Shown here in pieces: positions 44,674 to 55,398 of a stretch of 64,000 bases of DNA. Positions within the stretch are counted from its first letter, which is position 1. Each line of letters begins with the position of its first letter. The stretch lies in the NCBI GenBank assembly GCA_029338735.1, contig JAQYAY010000014.1, positions 26,517-90,516 of the forward strand. The letters are read 5' to 3'. The notes under the pieces were generated by a model. It had not been told where the DNA came from. It ran no database searches and worked only from the letters and a program-made list of their open reading frames with translations. The translations under genes were made by a program, and so were the position numbers. The stretch comes from Lachnospiraceae bacterium (GTDB lineage Bacteria; Bacillota; Clostridia; Lachnospirales; Lachnospiraceae).

Positions 44674-45756
44674 TCAGGCTTTCTTCATGGGTCTGATATA
44701 TTTTTCCACGAGAGTATAGCCGTAGTTGTTGGCGGCTGCCCAGCCTCTGGTCTGCGCACGGTAGCTCGGAGAGTGCTTCTCACCTGTTGTATATGGATTG
44801 TCCTTTATTCCGAGCCACTGTACATATGGAGCGTTTCCGACACGTACATATCGGCCACGTGGATCGATCGTATTGTCAATCCGCCTGATCGCTCCGGCAT
44901 AGAGAGATAAGTGCATGGCCTGTGAACGGATGCCGACTTCGATTGCATGTTTCTCGGCCTGCGAGGCGGAAGAGTATCCGAATGCCTTGTAGTGAGCTGC
45001 AGCATATGATCTGAAATCGAGGCCGCTCGCTCCATTTCCGACTGCGCCTACTCCACCGAAATTACACTGATAGATGCTCACATCTCCGCCGAAATTCAGG
45101 AAGCCAGTCTCATTCATCATCTGTGCAAAAAGTACCTCTGCCCTGATATTATATCTCTTCGCCTCGTTGTAAACGATCCGGGTGAAGTCATTGATTGTTG
45201 CGGCACCGAGACTCTTGTAGGCAGATGGATATGATGACCGCTTTGATCTGTAGTATCTGGCCATCTGTGCTGCGCTGACAGACGATTTTCCGGATATCTT
45301 ATATCCTGTATAGCCTGAGGCTTTTTTACTTCTTTTTGTATAGGTGTATTTCCCGTTTTTCTTCTTATAGGCGCGGACAGTGAAGGTGTACTTCGTATTT
45401 TCCTTCAGACCTGTGACTGTGATCTGATTCACATCCATGCCGCTGATCCGTTTTACGATCCTGCCACTCTTATTGCAGACTTCATAGCCGCTTGCACCAT
45501 ACACTGGGTACCAGTGAATCGTGAGAGACGTGCCTGTACGCTTGCTGATCTTGTCTGTATCGGCATCATACGGAGTCACATAGTCGTGACTGTCATTATT
45601 ATAATTATACGAGTCGCTTGACCTGTGGTTCATGCAGTCCTGATACGGGCTTCTTAGCTTTATCCTTGTACCTGTAAAAGAAGCGTGTGCGCTGACCGGG
45701 AATGCGGCAATTATCATTATGACAGCGAGCATTGCTGCCGGAACTCTTATTTTCAT
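44674..45756 (-). CDS. secreted protein with fibronectin III-like and glucosaminidase domains
   Basis: A 360-residue exported protein starting at 45756, where a signal peptide (AAMLAVIMIIAAFPVSAHA) follows an AAAGGA site; upstream in-frame starts to 45807 would add non-signal residues. A fibronectin type III-like module (about residues 72-140, SLTIHWYPVYGASGYEV...TKYTFTVRAY) precedes a glucosaminidase domain (FTRIVYNEAKRYNIRAEVLFAQMMNETGFLNFGG, with the catalytic Glu in MNETG) and a C-terminal QWLGIKDNPY region. Probably cleaves peptidoglycan glycan strands in cell-wall turnover. It abuts the end of the binding-protein gene convergently without a visible terminator. Confidence 0.83.
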   Translation of the reverse strand: MKIRVPAAMLAVIMIIAAFPVSAHASFTGTRIKLRSPYQDCMNHRSSDSYNYNNDSHDYVTPYDADTDKISKRTGTSLTIHWYPVYGASGYEVCNKSGRIVKRISGMDVNQITVTGLKENTKYTFTVRAYKKKNGKYTYTKRSKKASGYTGYKISGKSSVSAAQMARYYRSKRSSYPSAYKSLGAATINDFTRIVYNEAKRYNIRAEVLFAQMMNETGFLNFGGDVSIYQCNFGGVGAVGNGASGLDFRSYAAAHYKAFGYSSASQAEKHAIEVGIRSQAMHLSLYAGAIRRIDNTIDPRGRYVRVGNAPYVQWLGIKDNPYTTGEKHSPSYRAQTRGWAAANNYGYTLVEKYIRPMKKA

Positions 45757-45823
45757 CAGATATCCTTTCTTTGTTTCAATGATAGCGTAAAACAGGTATT
45801 TTGTCATCTTTTTCAGAAAAATA

Positions 45824-45852
45824 TTGCGACAATTTCTGCTTTCGAATATAAT
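45824..45852 (+). promoter_or_regulatory. mscL promoter
   Basis: TTGCGA (45824-45829), 17-bp spacer, TATAAT (45847-45852); AAAGGAG follows at about 45866 before ATG 45882. Confidence 0.65.
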
Positions 45853-45881
45853 ATAAAAAAAGCGAAAGGAGCTGTAAAAAT

Positions 45882-46373
45882 ATGGATAAGGAAAAACAGA
45901 AAGAGATCGCGAAGAAGAGCAAGGGGTTCTTTGCAGAATTTCAGAAATTCATCATGCGTGGGAATGTGATCGACCTGGCAGTCGGCGTCATCATTGGTGC
46001 TGCATTCCAGGCAATCGTGAATTCTCTCGTCAATGATATCGTGATGCCGCTGATCTCACTGATCACTGGTGGTATCGATTTCTCGAACTTGTTTCTCTCA
46101 CTTGACGGCAAGCATTATGCGACGATCAAGGCTGCACAGGAGGCTGGAGCGGCAACTCTGAATTACGGTACTTTTATTACAGCTGTCATTAATTTCGTTC
46201 TGATGGCATTTGTCATCTTCCTGCTGGTCAAGTTCCTGAACAGTGTTGCAGACAGGGTTCACAAGACCGAGCCTGAACCGGAGCCGACAGAGAAGACCTG
46301 CCCGTACTGCCAGAGCAGGATACCTGTCAAGGCAACGAGATGCCCGTACTGTACTTCTGAGCTCAGGGACTGA
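45882..46373 (+). CDS. mscL: large-conductance mechanosensitive channel with zinc-ribbon tail
   Basis: MscL opens under membrane tension to release solutes on hypo-osmotic shock. The 163-residue protein has the N-terminal amphipathic segment (FFAEFQKFIMRGNVIDLAVGVIIG), pore helix TM1, a short extracellular loop (about 60-85) and TM2. In place of the usual short charged helix, the cytoplasmic end carries a Pro/Glu linker and a zinc ribbon (CPYCQSRI...CPYCTSE). The tail is presumably in the cytosol and could join the five subunits or bind a partner. It stands one base before the next gene. Confidence 0.93.
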   Translation: MDKEKQKEIAKKSKGFFAEFQKFIMRGNVIDLAVGVIIGAAFQAIVNSLVNDIVMPLISLITGGIDFSNLFLSLDGKHYATIKAAQEAGAATLNYGTFITAVINFVLMAFVIFLLVKFLNSVADRVHKTEPEPEPTEKTCPYCQSRIPVKATRCPYCTSELRD

Positions 46374-46374
46374 T

Positions 46375-48860
<2,486 letters not shown>

Positions 48861-48934
48861 GCTTCGAGTTTTAAGTCAGAGAGATTGAGGAAAAGTGTGG
48901 AGTACGAGGAAATAGTGGATGGAAGTAAATTGGA

Positions 48935-49858
48935 ATGGAGATACTAAAAGAGATATACGACAGGTGCGTCTCGATATTCGGAAATATTTTTTTCTGGATG
49001 GGACTGCTAGGAATTGCACTGACCATTATCGCAAATATCAGAATCCGTAACAGGGCCAGGAAGGGTTCTGTTGCCGGAAATCGTTCAGCAAAGAGGATAG
49101 CCATCGTGACCGGAGCATCCAAAGGACTCGGACGTGGATATGTGCAGGCCATAGCCAGACAGATGCATGATTTCGATATCGAAGAGTTCTGGATCATCGC
49201 AAGGAATAAAGACGCGCTCACTGAGCTTGCAGAAGAGACCGGTGCGTGTCTGCCGATCCCACTTGATCTCACAGACAGGGCGTCATTTGATGTGATAGGA
49301 GAGATGCTCAGTTCCGGAAGCTATGATGTGAGACTTCTCTTGAACTGCGCCGGAATGGGACTGTCAGGTACCTCTGCTCAGATCGGAAATAAAGGCGAGC
49401 AGGCCGAGATCGATCTCAATGATTCAGCAACAGTTGCAATGGTTCAGACCTGCCTGCCATATATGAGTGCAGGAAGCCGGATCGTAAATATCGCATCCAT
49501 CACATCTTTTCAGTCGCTTAAAGGATTCAATGTCTATTCGGCTTCAAAAGCCTTCATACTTTCATACACCCGTGGTCTCAGGCAGGAGGTCTTATCTCAG
49601 GGCATTTCTGTAACAGCGGTATGTCCGTACTGGGTCCGGGATACGGGATTCATAGAGCATTCGACAGGAGCGAAGTCATCTCCATTCCTGTCATCAACTA
49701 CTGACCGCGTTGTCAGGCGAAGTCTTCGTACAATAAAAAGACGAGGAATGGCATCAACACCATCCATCGTCTCGTTCCTTGACTTCATTCTCGGGCCGCT
49801 GTTCCCGGATATAGTCCTGTCAAAGATTGCTGGTATCCTCAATCTCAAAAGGAGATAA
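48935..49858 (+). CDS. membrane-anchored short-chain dehydrogenase/reductase
   Basis: A 307-residue NAD(P)-dependent SDR. After a membrane helix (about residues 17-36) comes the Rossmann motif TGASKGLGRG, NCAGMG, catalytic Ser in NIASITS and YSASK (Tyr and Lys). The C-terminal half contains a PYWVRDTGF segment and a hydrophobic end. Substrate unknown; membrane-bound SDRs of this sort often act on lipid or sterol-like substrates. A weak GGAAG ribosome-binding site precedes ATG 48935. A bidirectional terminator separates it from trxA. Confidence 0.85.
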   Translation: MEILKEIYDRCVSIFGNIFFWMGLLGIALTIIANIRIRNRARKGSVAGNRSAKRIAIVTGASKGLGRGYVQAIARQMHDFDIEEFWIIARNKDALTELAEETGACLPIPLDLTDRASFDVIGEMLSSGSYDVRLLLNCAGMGLSGTSAQIGNKGEQAEIDLNDSATVAMVQTCLPYMSAGSRIVNIASITSFQSLKGFNVYSASKAFILSYTRGLRQEVLSQGISVTAVCPYWVRDTGFIEHSTGAKSSPFLSSTTDRVVRRSLRTIKRRGMASTPSIVSFLDFILGPLFPDIVLSKIAGILNLKRR

Positions 49859-49905
49859 TGAAAAAGTGGATTTGTCCTTTTATTTTTCTGAGAATCCACG
49901 TATTA

Positions 49906-49965
49906 AAAAGGCTCTTTCCTGTAGTATCTGCTGAAATGCAGATGCCTGGAAAGAGCCTTTTGGTC
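49906..49965. terminator. bidirectional terminator between SDR and trxA
   Basis: AAAAGGCTCTTTCC (49906-49919) and GGAAAGAGCCTTTT (49948-49961) form a perfect 14-bp stem with an inner ATCTGC/GCAGAT stem. A-run and T-run arms allow use from both strands. Confidence 0.88.
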
Positions 49966-49980
49966 TGAGTGTTCAGTATG

Positions 49981-50295
49981 TTATGCCTGCGGCAGGAAGT
50001 CAGAGATCTGCTGTTTGGTATGTACTCCGACCATCTGGTGAGCGACCTCACCGTTCTCGATTACGAGAAGAGTAGGAATGCTCATAATGCCGTACTTCTC
50101 AGCGATTTCAGGATTCTCATCGACATCGAGCTTTCCGACCTTCACATCGTCTCTCTCGTTGGCGATCTCCTCAACGATCGGTCCCTGCATTCTGCATGGA
50201 GCGCACCATGTAGCCCAGAAATCTACGAGTACAGGCTTGTCAGACTTCAGTACCTCTTCTTCAAAATTATCTGTAGTAAACTTAAGTGTTGCCAT
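49981..50295 (-). CDS. trxA: thioredoxin
   Basis: A 104-residue thioredoxin with the redox motif WCAPC (the usual WCGPC with Ala) and the cis-proline loop MSIPT. It reduces protein disulfides in the cytoplasm. The frame extends upstream on the minus strand to 50385, but the fold starts at MATLKF and AAAGGAG precedes CAT at 50293-50295. It diverges from a CsoR-type metal repressor, sharing a 202-base control region. Confidence 0.93.
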   Translation of the reverse strand: MATLKFTTDNFEEEVLKSDKPVLVDFWATWCAPCRMQGPIVEEIANERDDVKVGKLDVDENPEIAEKYGIMSIPTLLVIENGEVAHQMVGVHTKQQISDFLPQA

Positions 50296-50413
50296 ATTAA
50301 TAATCTCCTTTCGGGTTTTTTGTACTTCATGCACTATATCACAAAGATAGATTGTGTGCAACCTATTTTTGCAAAAAAAAGACAAGGGTACGGTTCTCCT
50401 GTCTTATCACCAC

Positions 50414-50442
50414 TTGACATATACCCGATGGGGGTATATTAT
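50414..50442 (+). promoter_or_regulatory. promoter of the CsoR-type repressor
   Basis: TTGACA (50414-50419), 17-bp spacer, TATTAT (50437-50442). The spacer is almost fully occupied by the CsoR-like operator. Confidence 0.7.
50419..50439. promoter_or_regulatory. CsoR-like operator
   Basis: Half-sites ATATACCC (50419-50426) and GGGTATAT (50432-50439) form a perfect inverted repeat around GATGG. The TACCC...GGGTA pattern is the established CsoR operator type. It overlaps both promoter boxes, indicating autoregulation. Confidence 0.82.
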
Positions 50443-50497
50443 AAACTAGCGTATCCCGCATAGGATATGCTTGTTTTTATATTTGGAGGTGTGTTTC

Positions 50498-50899
50498 ATG
50501 GCAGCAGTGAAAGAAAAGGCTTCGCAGGCTGAAGAAAAAGAAGAGGCAGTCTGCCCGCACTGCGCACAGGCTAATGCAGATATAGTGGAGAATGACGTCG
50601 GCGGTTGTGCCCGCTGTTCAGGTAAGATGAAGGAGAGATCAGAGAAAGAAAAGAAGGATCTGATCAACCGCCTGTCAAGGATCGAGGGACAGATCAGGGG
50701 TATCAAGCGGATGATAGATGAGGATGCCTACTGCATCGATGTGCTCCGCCAGAGTACGGCAGCCTCAGCAGCACTGAACAGCTTCAATAAGGTGATCCTG
50801 AGCCGCCACATCAGGACCTGCGTCACAGAGAATGTAAAGAATGGCAATGACGAGGTAATCGACGAGCTCGTCGATACGATACAGAAACTCATGAAATAA
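50498..50899 (+). CDS. csoR: CsoR-family metal-responsive repressor with extra zinc-ribbon-like N-terminus
   Basis: A 133-residue repressor. The CsoR core (residues about 53-133) is helical with the motif GQIRGIKRMI and the copper ligands Cys in DAYCIDVL and His/Cys in SRHIRTC, so it should sense Cu(I). Ahead of it lie an acidic stretch and the pairs CPHC and CARC, a zinc-ribbon-like insertion; many clostridial homologues carry only the second Cys region. ATG 50498 has GGAGG at 50485-50489. Neither a copper ATPase nor a chaperone is linked; the only neighbour sharing the region is trxA. Confidence 0.88.
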   Translation: MAAVKEKASQAEEKEEAVCPHCAQANADIVENDVGGCARCSGKMKERSEKEKKDLINRLSRIEGQIRGIKRMIDEDAYCIDVLRQSTAASAALNSFNKVILSRHIRTCVTENVKNGNDEVIDELVDTIQKLMK

Positions 50900-50908
50900 T
50901 AATATGAT

Positions 50909-50939
50909 AAGCCTCCTTATTGCAAGGGAGGCTTTTTTT
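50909..50939 (+). terminator. terminator of the CsoR-type gene
   Basis: AAGCCTCC (50909-50916) pairs with GGAGGCTT (50927-50934) and is followed by TTTTT. Confidence 0.85.
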
Positions 50940-50989
50940 GCCTATAATATATGAAATTGTGAAAAGGAAATTGTGAAAAGGAGTCTCAG

Positions 50990-52180
50990 ATGATAAATCA
51001 GAAATACAAAGACAGACTGTCAAATAAGAATGTGATCAGAAAGCTGGCTTCATACGCACACCAGCGCGGACAGGAGATAGGATACGAGAATGTATTCGAC
51101 TATTCTCTCGGGAATCCGTCGGTAGCAACGCCGAAGGCCTATGATGAAGCAGTGATCAGGATGTATGAGACGATGGATTCGATGACACTTCATGGATATT
51201 CACCGACACTTGGCAATACACATGCGAGAGAAGTAATCGCAGATTCACTGAAGAGGAGATTCGGTCTTCCATATGAGGCAAAGCATATCTTCCCGACATC
51301 TGGTGCAGCAGGCGCCATCGCTCATGCAGTGAGAGCAGTCACGAAGCCGGGAGATATGGTGCTCACATTCGCACCATTTTTCCCAGAATATACACCGTAT
51401 ATCAATGATACAGGTGCGACACTAGAGGTTGTTCCGCCAGATATCCCTGATTTCCAGATCAATTTCACAGAGCTTGACCGGATGATGAATGGCAATGTCC
51501 AGGCGGTTCTTATCAATTCGCCGAACAACCCGTCAGGAGCCATCTACACAGAAGAGACCTTGACGAAGCTGGCTGATTATCTGAATCAGAAGCAGCAGGA
51601 ATATGGTCATGACATTTTCCTGATAAGCGATGAGCCGTATCGTGAGATAGTTTTCGATGGAAAAAAGTGTCCGTACCCGTCGGCATTTTATGACAATACA
51701 CTGTCATGCTATTCATTCTCGAAGAGCATGTCTCTTCCCGGTGAGCGAATCGGATACATAGCCGTGAATCCAAAGGCTACAGATGCAGACATTCTCGTAG
51801 ATATCTTCGGCCAGATCAGCCGTGGAATTGGACACAACTGCCCGTCATCTACAGCACAGCTCGGCGTCGCAGCAGTCATTGATATGACATCAGATCTGTC
51901 AGTCTATGAGACCAATATGAATCTGCTCTACGATGCGCTTACCGATATCGGATTCGAGGTAGTTAGACCGCAGGGAACCTTCTATATTTTCCCGAAGGCA
52001 CTTGAAGACGATGCAGTCGCATTTAGTGAAAAGGCCCTGAAGTATGACCTGATCCTCGTGCCGGCAGACAATTTCGGCGCACCGGGATACTTCAGAATGG
52101 CATACTGCATTGATACAGAGAAGGTAAAGCGTTCAATTCCGGTATTAAAGAAATTCGCACACGAGGTATATGGCAGATAA
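50990..52180 (+). CDS. class I/II pyridoxal phosphate aminotransferase
   Basis: A 396-residue fold-type I aminotransferase. Cofactor-binding segments include TSGAAGAI, NSPNNPSG, ISDEPYREIVF and the Schiff-base Lys in SFSKSMSLPGERIGY. It belongs near aspartate/tyrosine-type aminotransferases; the amino-donor specificity cannot be told from sequence. The stop overlaps the start of the thioesterase gene by one base (TAATG), so the two are translationally coupled, but no pathway connection is obvious. Confidence 0.9.
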   Translation: MINQKYKDRLSNKNVIRKLASYAHQRGQEIGYENVFDYSLGNPSVATPKAYDEAVIRMYETMDSMTLHGYSPTLGNTHAREVIADSLKRRFGLPYEAKHIFPTSGAAGAIAHAVRAVTKPGDMVLTFAPFFPEYTPYINDTGATLEVVPPDIPDFQINFTELDRMMNGNVQAVLINSPNNPSGAIYTEETLTKLADYLNQKQQEYGHDIFLISDEPYREIVFDGKKCPYPSAFYDNTLSCYSFSKSMSLPGERIGYIAVNPKATDADILVDIFGQISRGIGHNCPSSTAQLGVAAVIDMTSDLSVYETNMNLLYDALTDIGFEVVRPQGTFYIFPKALEDDAVAFSEKALKYDLILVPADNFGAPGYFRMAYCIDTEKVKRSIPVLKKFAHEVYGR

Positions 52181-52680
52181 TGGGTATAGTAAAAAATCAG
52201 AAGGGCCGTCCGGCAAAGACGGTTGAACTCTCGAAATCAGAAGTCACGCATGTAGTCATGCAGATCGATATCAACGGACAGGGAAGACTGTTCGGTGGCA
52301 GGCTCATGGAATGGATAGACGAGGTCGGTGGAATGACAGCCATGAGACATTCGACTCACGAAGTCATCACTGCATCGGTCGACAATCTCGTGTTCAAGGC
52401 TGAGGCCAGACTCAATGATATGGTAGTCATGATCGGAAAAGTGACTCACGTCGGCAATTCATCGATGGAAGTCCGTGTAGATTCATACAGGGAAAATGAA
52501 GTCGGTATGCGAACCCCGATCAACAGGGCGTATCTGACCTATGTCGCAGTCACACCGGATGGCAAGCCGATTACGGTGCCATACGCGCTGGAGCTCAATG
52601 GTCCTGGTGAAGAAGCCGAGTGGGAAGGTGCCGAGAAGCGTCAGAAGCTGCGCCTTGAGAGAAGAAAAGAAGCGTTCTGA
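52180..52680 (+). CDS. acyl-CoA thioesterase (hotdog fold, YciA/BACH-like)
   Basis: A 166-residue hotdog-fold thioesterase. The conserved region is LFGGRLMEWIDEVGGMTAMRHS, with the Asp in WID expected to be catalytic, and ASVDNLVFKAEARLNDMV. Members hydrolyse acyl-CoA in the cytoplasm. It is coupled to the upstream aminotransferase and lies next to the convergent butyryl-CoA:acetate CoA-transferase, both handling acyl-CoA. The N-terminus is short and the C-terminal tail is charged. Confidence 0.9.
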   Translation: MGIVKNQKGRPAKTVELSKSEVTHVVMQIDINGQGRLFGGRLMEWIDEVGGMTAMRHSTHEVITASVDNLVFKAEARLNDMVVMIGKVTHVGNSSMEVRVDSYRENEVGMRTPINRAYLTYVAVTPDGKPITVPYALELNGPGEEAEWEGAEKRQKLRLERRKEAF

Positions 52681-52687
52681 TAAAAAT

Positions 52688-52732
52688 AACGGGTTCCGAT
52701 TTCACTTTCTGGTGAGGCGGAACCCGTTTTTT
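52688..52732. terminator. bidirectional terminator between thioesterase and CoA-transferase
   Basis: AACGGGTTCCG (52688-52698) pairs with CGGAACCCGTT (52728-52738 region), a perfect 11-bp stem ending in a T-run; the left arm is preceded by A-rich sequence. Confidence 0.8.
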
Positions 52733-52754
52733 ATGCAATGATCATGATGATCTG

Positions 52755-54101
52755 TTATCTCTTATTTGATGTTCTCCACATCCTGAGCTTTTCAGCATCC
52801 TTGATCAGCTGGTCACGGAAATCAGGATGAGCGATGGAGATCAGAGCCTCGGCTCTCTCCCATGCTGAGAGTCCCTTGAGATTTACCATGCCGTACTCGG
52901 TCACGACATACATAGTCTGAGGACGTGTATCGGTAACGATTGAACCCTCTGCAAGGGTAGGGCGGATACGGCTGTGAACAAGGCCCTTCTTGTCTGTGAA
53001 TGTAGAAGACATGCAGATGAAGCTCTTGCCGCCATTAGAGAGATAAGCACCCTGTACGAAATCCTGCTGTCCGCCTGCACCGGAGATCTGACGGGTTCCG
53101 GCAGACTCGCCGTTTACCTGTCCATAGAGGTCGATGTCGATTGCATTATTTATTGACATGAAATTGTCAATCTGAGAAATAACACGCACATCATTCGTGT
53201 AATCAACCGGAGCACTCATGCACTCAGGGTTGTCATCGAGGTAATCATAGAGCTTCTTCGTGCCGGCACCGAAGGCATATACCTGACGGTAGCGGTCGAT
53301 GGACTTCCTGGAGCCGTTGATCTTTCCAGCCATAGCGAGGTCTACGAAGGCGTCTACATACATCTCTGTATGAACTGCGAGATCCTTCAGATCAGACTGT
53401 GCGATAAGAGAACCTACGGCATTCGGCATTCCGCCGATACCGAGCTGAAGGCAGGCTCCGTTCGGGATCTCATTAACGATAAGCTCTGCGACCTTTTTGT
53501 CCACATCAGAGGCAGGGCCGCCAGCAGGCATCTCACCAAGTGGTGGATTGTCGCCCTCTACGATAGCACTTACCTTTGAAATATGGATCTCGGACTCGTG
53601 ACCGCCGAGACAGCGAGGCATGTTCTTATTGACCTCAACGATGATCTCCTCGGCATTCTCACATACTGCACCGAGATGAGAAGCGGATGGTCCGAATGAG
53701 AAATATCCGTGCTTGTCCATCGGAGCGACCTGGATCATAACGACCCTTGACGGAGTAGCATTATTGATACGATAGTAGCTAGGCAGCTCTGAATACTTGA
53801 TCGGTGCGAAATATGAATTCGTAGTCGTGAGCATCTTTCTCTCGACACCACTCATATGCCATGAATTGTATGAGAAATGCTTGTCTGCATCAGGTACCTG
53901 CATGATAGCCGGTACATGGAACAGAATTCCACCACGTACATTTACATCCACGAGCTCGTCAGCTCTCTTTGCAAGAGCCTTGTCGAGTGCCTCAGGTGTG
54001 CCGACACACCAGCCATAGTCAACCCAGTCACCGCTTCTGACACACTTCACAGCCTCATCGGCAGTGGTCAGTTTCTGCTGATATTCCTGTTCGAAACCCA
54101 T
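52755..54101 (-). CDS. but: butyryl-CoA:acetate CoA-transferase
   Basis: Moves CoA from butyryl-CoA to acetate, the last step of butyrate formation in gut Lachnospiraceae. The 448-residue protein is a close match in memory to the Roseburia/Butyrivibrio enzyme throughout: [61 protein letters not shown] (probable catalytic Glu), [18 protein letters not shown] and WRTSNKR at the end. 4-hydroxybutyrate CoA-transferases are a related alternative. CAT at 54099-54101 has an AGGAGG site. It is not linked to the butyryl-CoA synthesis genes in the window. Confidence 0.9.
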   Translation of the reverse strand: MGFEQEYQQKLTTADEAVKCVRSGDWVDYGWCVGTPEALDKALAKRADELVDVNVRGGILFHVPAIMQVPDADKHFSYNSWHMSGVERKMLTTTNSYFAPIKYSELPSYYRINNATPSRVVMIQVAPMDKHGYFSFGPSASHLGAVCENAEEIIVEVNKNMPRCLGGHESEIHISKVSAIVEGDNPPLGEMPAGGPASDVDKKVAELIVNEIPNGACLQLGIGGMPNAVGSLIAQSDLKDLAVHTEMYVDAFVDLAMAGKINGSRKSIDRYRQVYAFGAGTKKLYDYLDDNPECMSAPVDYTNDVRVISQIDNFMSINNAIDIDLYGQVNGESAGTRQISGAGGQQDFVQGAYLSNGGKSFICMSSTFTDKKGLVHSRIRPTLAEGSIVTDTRPQTMYVVTEYGMVNLKGLSAWERAEALISIAHPDFRDQLIKDAEKLRMWRTSNKR

Positions 54102-54163
54102 ATTGCCTCCTTGTACTTTTACTTTGTGAAAAAATTAACTTACCATATTTTATCACTATTGGC

Positions 54164-54367
54164 ATGAAAAAGATAGCGAATTTGCAATTTGCGTTTTACA
54201 ATTATGAGATGCCATCACAGGAAAAGTCACGGCTTGTAGAGATCCTTGACAGAGCCGGATTCTCCCCAGCCGGACTGACTGAGGATGAATATGAGTGGGC
54301 CATGAGAGAGCTGGATCAGAGTTCCAGGAAACGGCGGCATACAGATTCGAATTCAGGAAGGGTGTGA
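54164..54367 (+). CDS. possible small protein of 67 residues
   Basis: A short open frame convergent with dusB, overlapping its 3' end by 52 bases. The product is hydrophilic and helical with no motif I recognise, and there is no clear ribosome-binding site. It lies in the 214-base gap between the CoA-transferase and dusB, so it may be a real small gene or chance. Confidence 0.3.
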   Translation: MKKIANLQFAFYNYEMPSQEKSRLVEILDRAGFSPAGLTEDEYEWAMRELDQSSRKRRHTDSNSGRV

Positions 54368-55284
54368 ATCTCATTTACGATCCTTCTGAAACGGATGCCG
54401 TTTCTCATGCCAGACGTGTACCAGCCAGCGTGTTTTCGCATCTCGCGGATGGCTCTGTCTTCACCCTTGAGGTCTACTTCCATTCGGGCATGCTTTATCA
54501 GCATATCCATTACTTCCTCTGCAGAAGGCTTCATGGCAGGGGTTGAAGTCTTGAGCTCTGATAATATTTCTTTAAAGATCCATGGATTGCCTCTTGCAGC
54601 ACGGCCAATCATGAAACCGTCACAACTGGTCACTTCGTACATCCTTTTTATATCAGAGGCATTGTGCAGGTCTCCGTTTCCGATCACGGGAATGGAGACT
54701 TTTTCTTTTACCTGACGGATGATGTCCCAGTCGGCTTCACCGCTGTAGTACTGTTCTCTTGTACGGCCATGTACGGCGACAGCAAAAGCTCCGGATTCCT
54801 CAGCAATATGAGCGATTTCAGCAGCGTTGATATGCTCTGCATCGACACCAGTCCTGATCTTTACGGTCACAGGCCGGCTGGTTGATTTCACGAGTGCAGA
54901 TACTATTTTTCCAACGAGAGACGGATTCTTCATGAGCGCAGATCCATCGCCGTTGTTGAATACCTTCGGGACAGGACATCCCATATTTATGTCGAGGATA
55001 TCATATGGGACTTCTTCAATCATTTTAGTGGCTTCTGACATTGAGTCGGGATCCGATCCGAACAGCTGCAGTGAGACAGGATGCTCGTCAGATGCTATAT
55101 TCAGGAGATCCTTTGTATTCTTATTATGATAGCAGATGGCCTTGGCGCTGACCATTTCCATGCATACGAGACCTGCGCCCATTTCGTGGCAGATGCGTCT
55201 GAATGGCAGGTCTGTGACACCGGCCATAGGAGCCAGAATCAGCGGATTGTCAAGGGTGATATTTCCAATAGTTAGTGTTTTCAT
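54316..55284 (-). CDS. dusB: tRNA-dihydrouridine synthase
   Basis: An FMN-dependent reductase that converts uridines in the tRNA D-loop to dihydrouridine. The 322-residue protein has the usual markers: LAPMAGVTDLPFR, the INMGCPVPKV motif with catalytic Cys, KIRTG, HGRTREQYYSG, GNGDL and GFMIGRAARGNPWIF. It is closest to the DusB type. It runs convergent with a possible small gene and divergent from the diguanylate cyclase. Confidence 0.93.
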   Translation of the reverse strand: MKTLTIGNITLDNPLILAPMAGVTDLPFRRICHEMGAGLVCMEMVSAKAICYHNKNTKDLLNIASDEHPVSLQLFGSDPDSMSEATKMIEEVPYDILDINMGCPVPKVFNNGDGSALMKNPSLVGKIVSALVKSTSRPVTVKIRTGVDAEHINAAEIAHIAEESGAFAVAVHGRTREQYYSGEADWDIIRQVKEKVSIPVIGNGDLHNASDIKRMYEVTSCDGFMIGRAARGNPWIFKEILSELKTSTPAMKPSAEEVMDMLIKHARMEVDLKGEDRAIREMRKHAGWYTSGMRNGIRFRRIVNEIHTLPEFESVCRRFLEL

Positions 55285-55331
55285 CAGAATGGAAGTATAA
55301 TTTGTAATAAAAAAAATGTCAAGAAACGTAC

Positions 55332-55360
55332 TTGCAAAATCCCACTATATCTAATAATAT
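55332..55360 (+). promoter_or_regulatory. promoter of the diguanylate cyclase gene
   Basis: TTGCAA (55332-55337), 17-bp spacer, TAATAT (55355-55360). The -10 box overlaps the left part of a 12-bp perfect palindrome. Confidence 0.6.
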
Positions 55361-55368
55361 CTAGATAT
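55357..55368. promoter_or_regulatory. ATATCTAGATAT palindrome over the cyclase -10 box
   Basis: A perfect 12-bp palindrome at the end of the -10 element; a plausible operator site for an unidentified regulator. A+T-rich palindromes of this length can also occur by chance. Confidence 0.45.
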
Positions 55369-55398
55369 ATGGGTTCCGTTTTATAAGGCGGTTTGTTT

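Noticed and set aside
54388..54404. GAAACGG/CCGTTTC hairpin near the dusB 3' end as a terminator
   Set aside because: It lies inside the dusB coding sequence and has no T-run on either strand.
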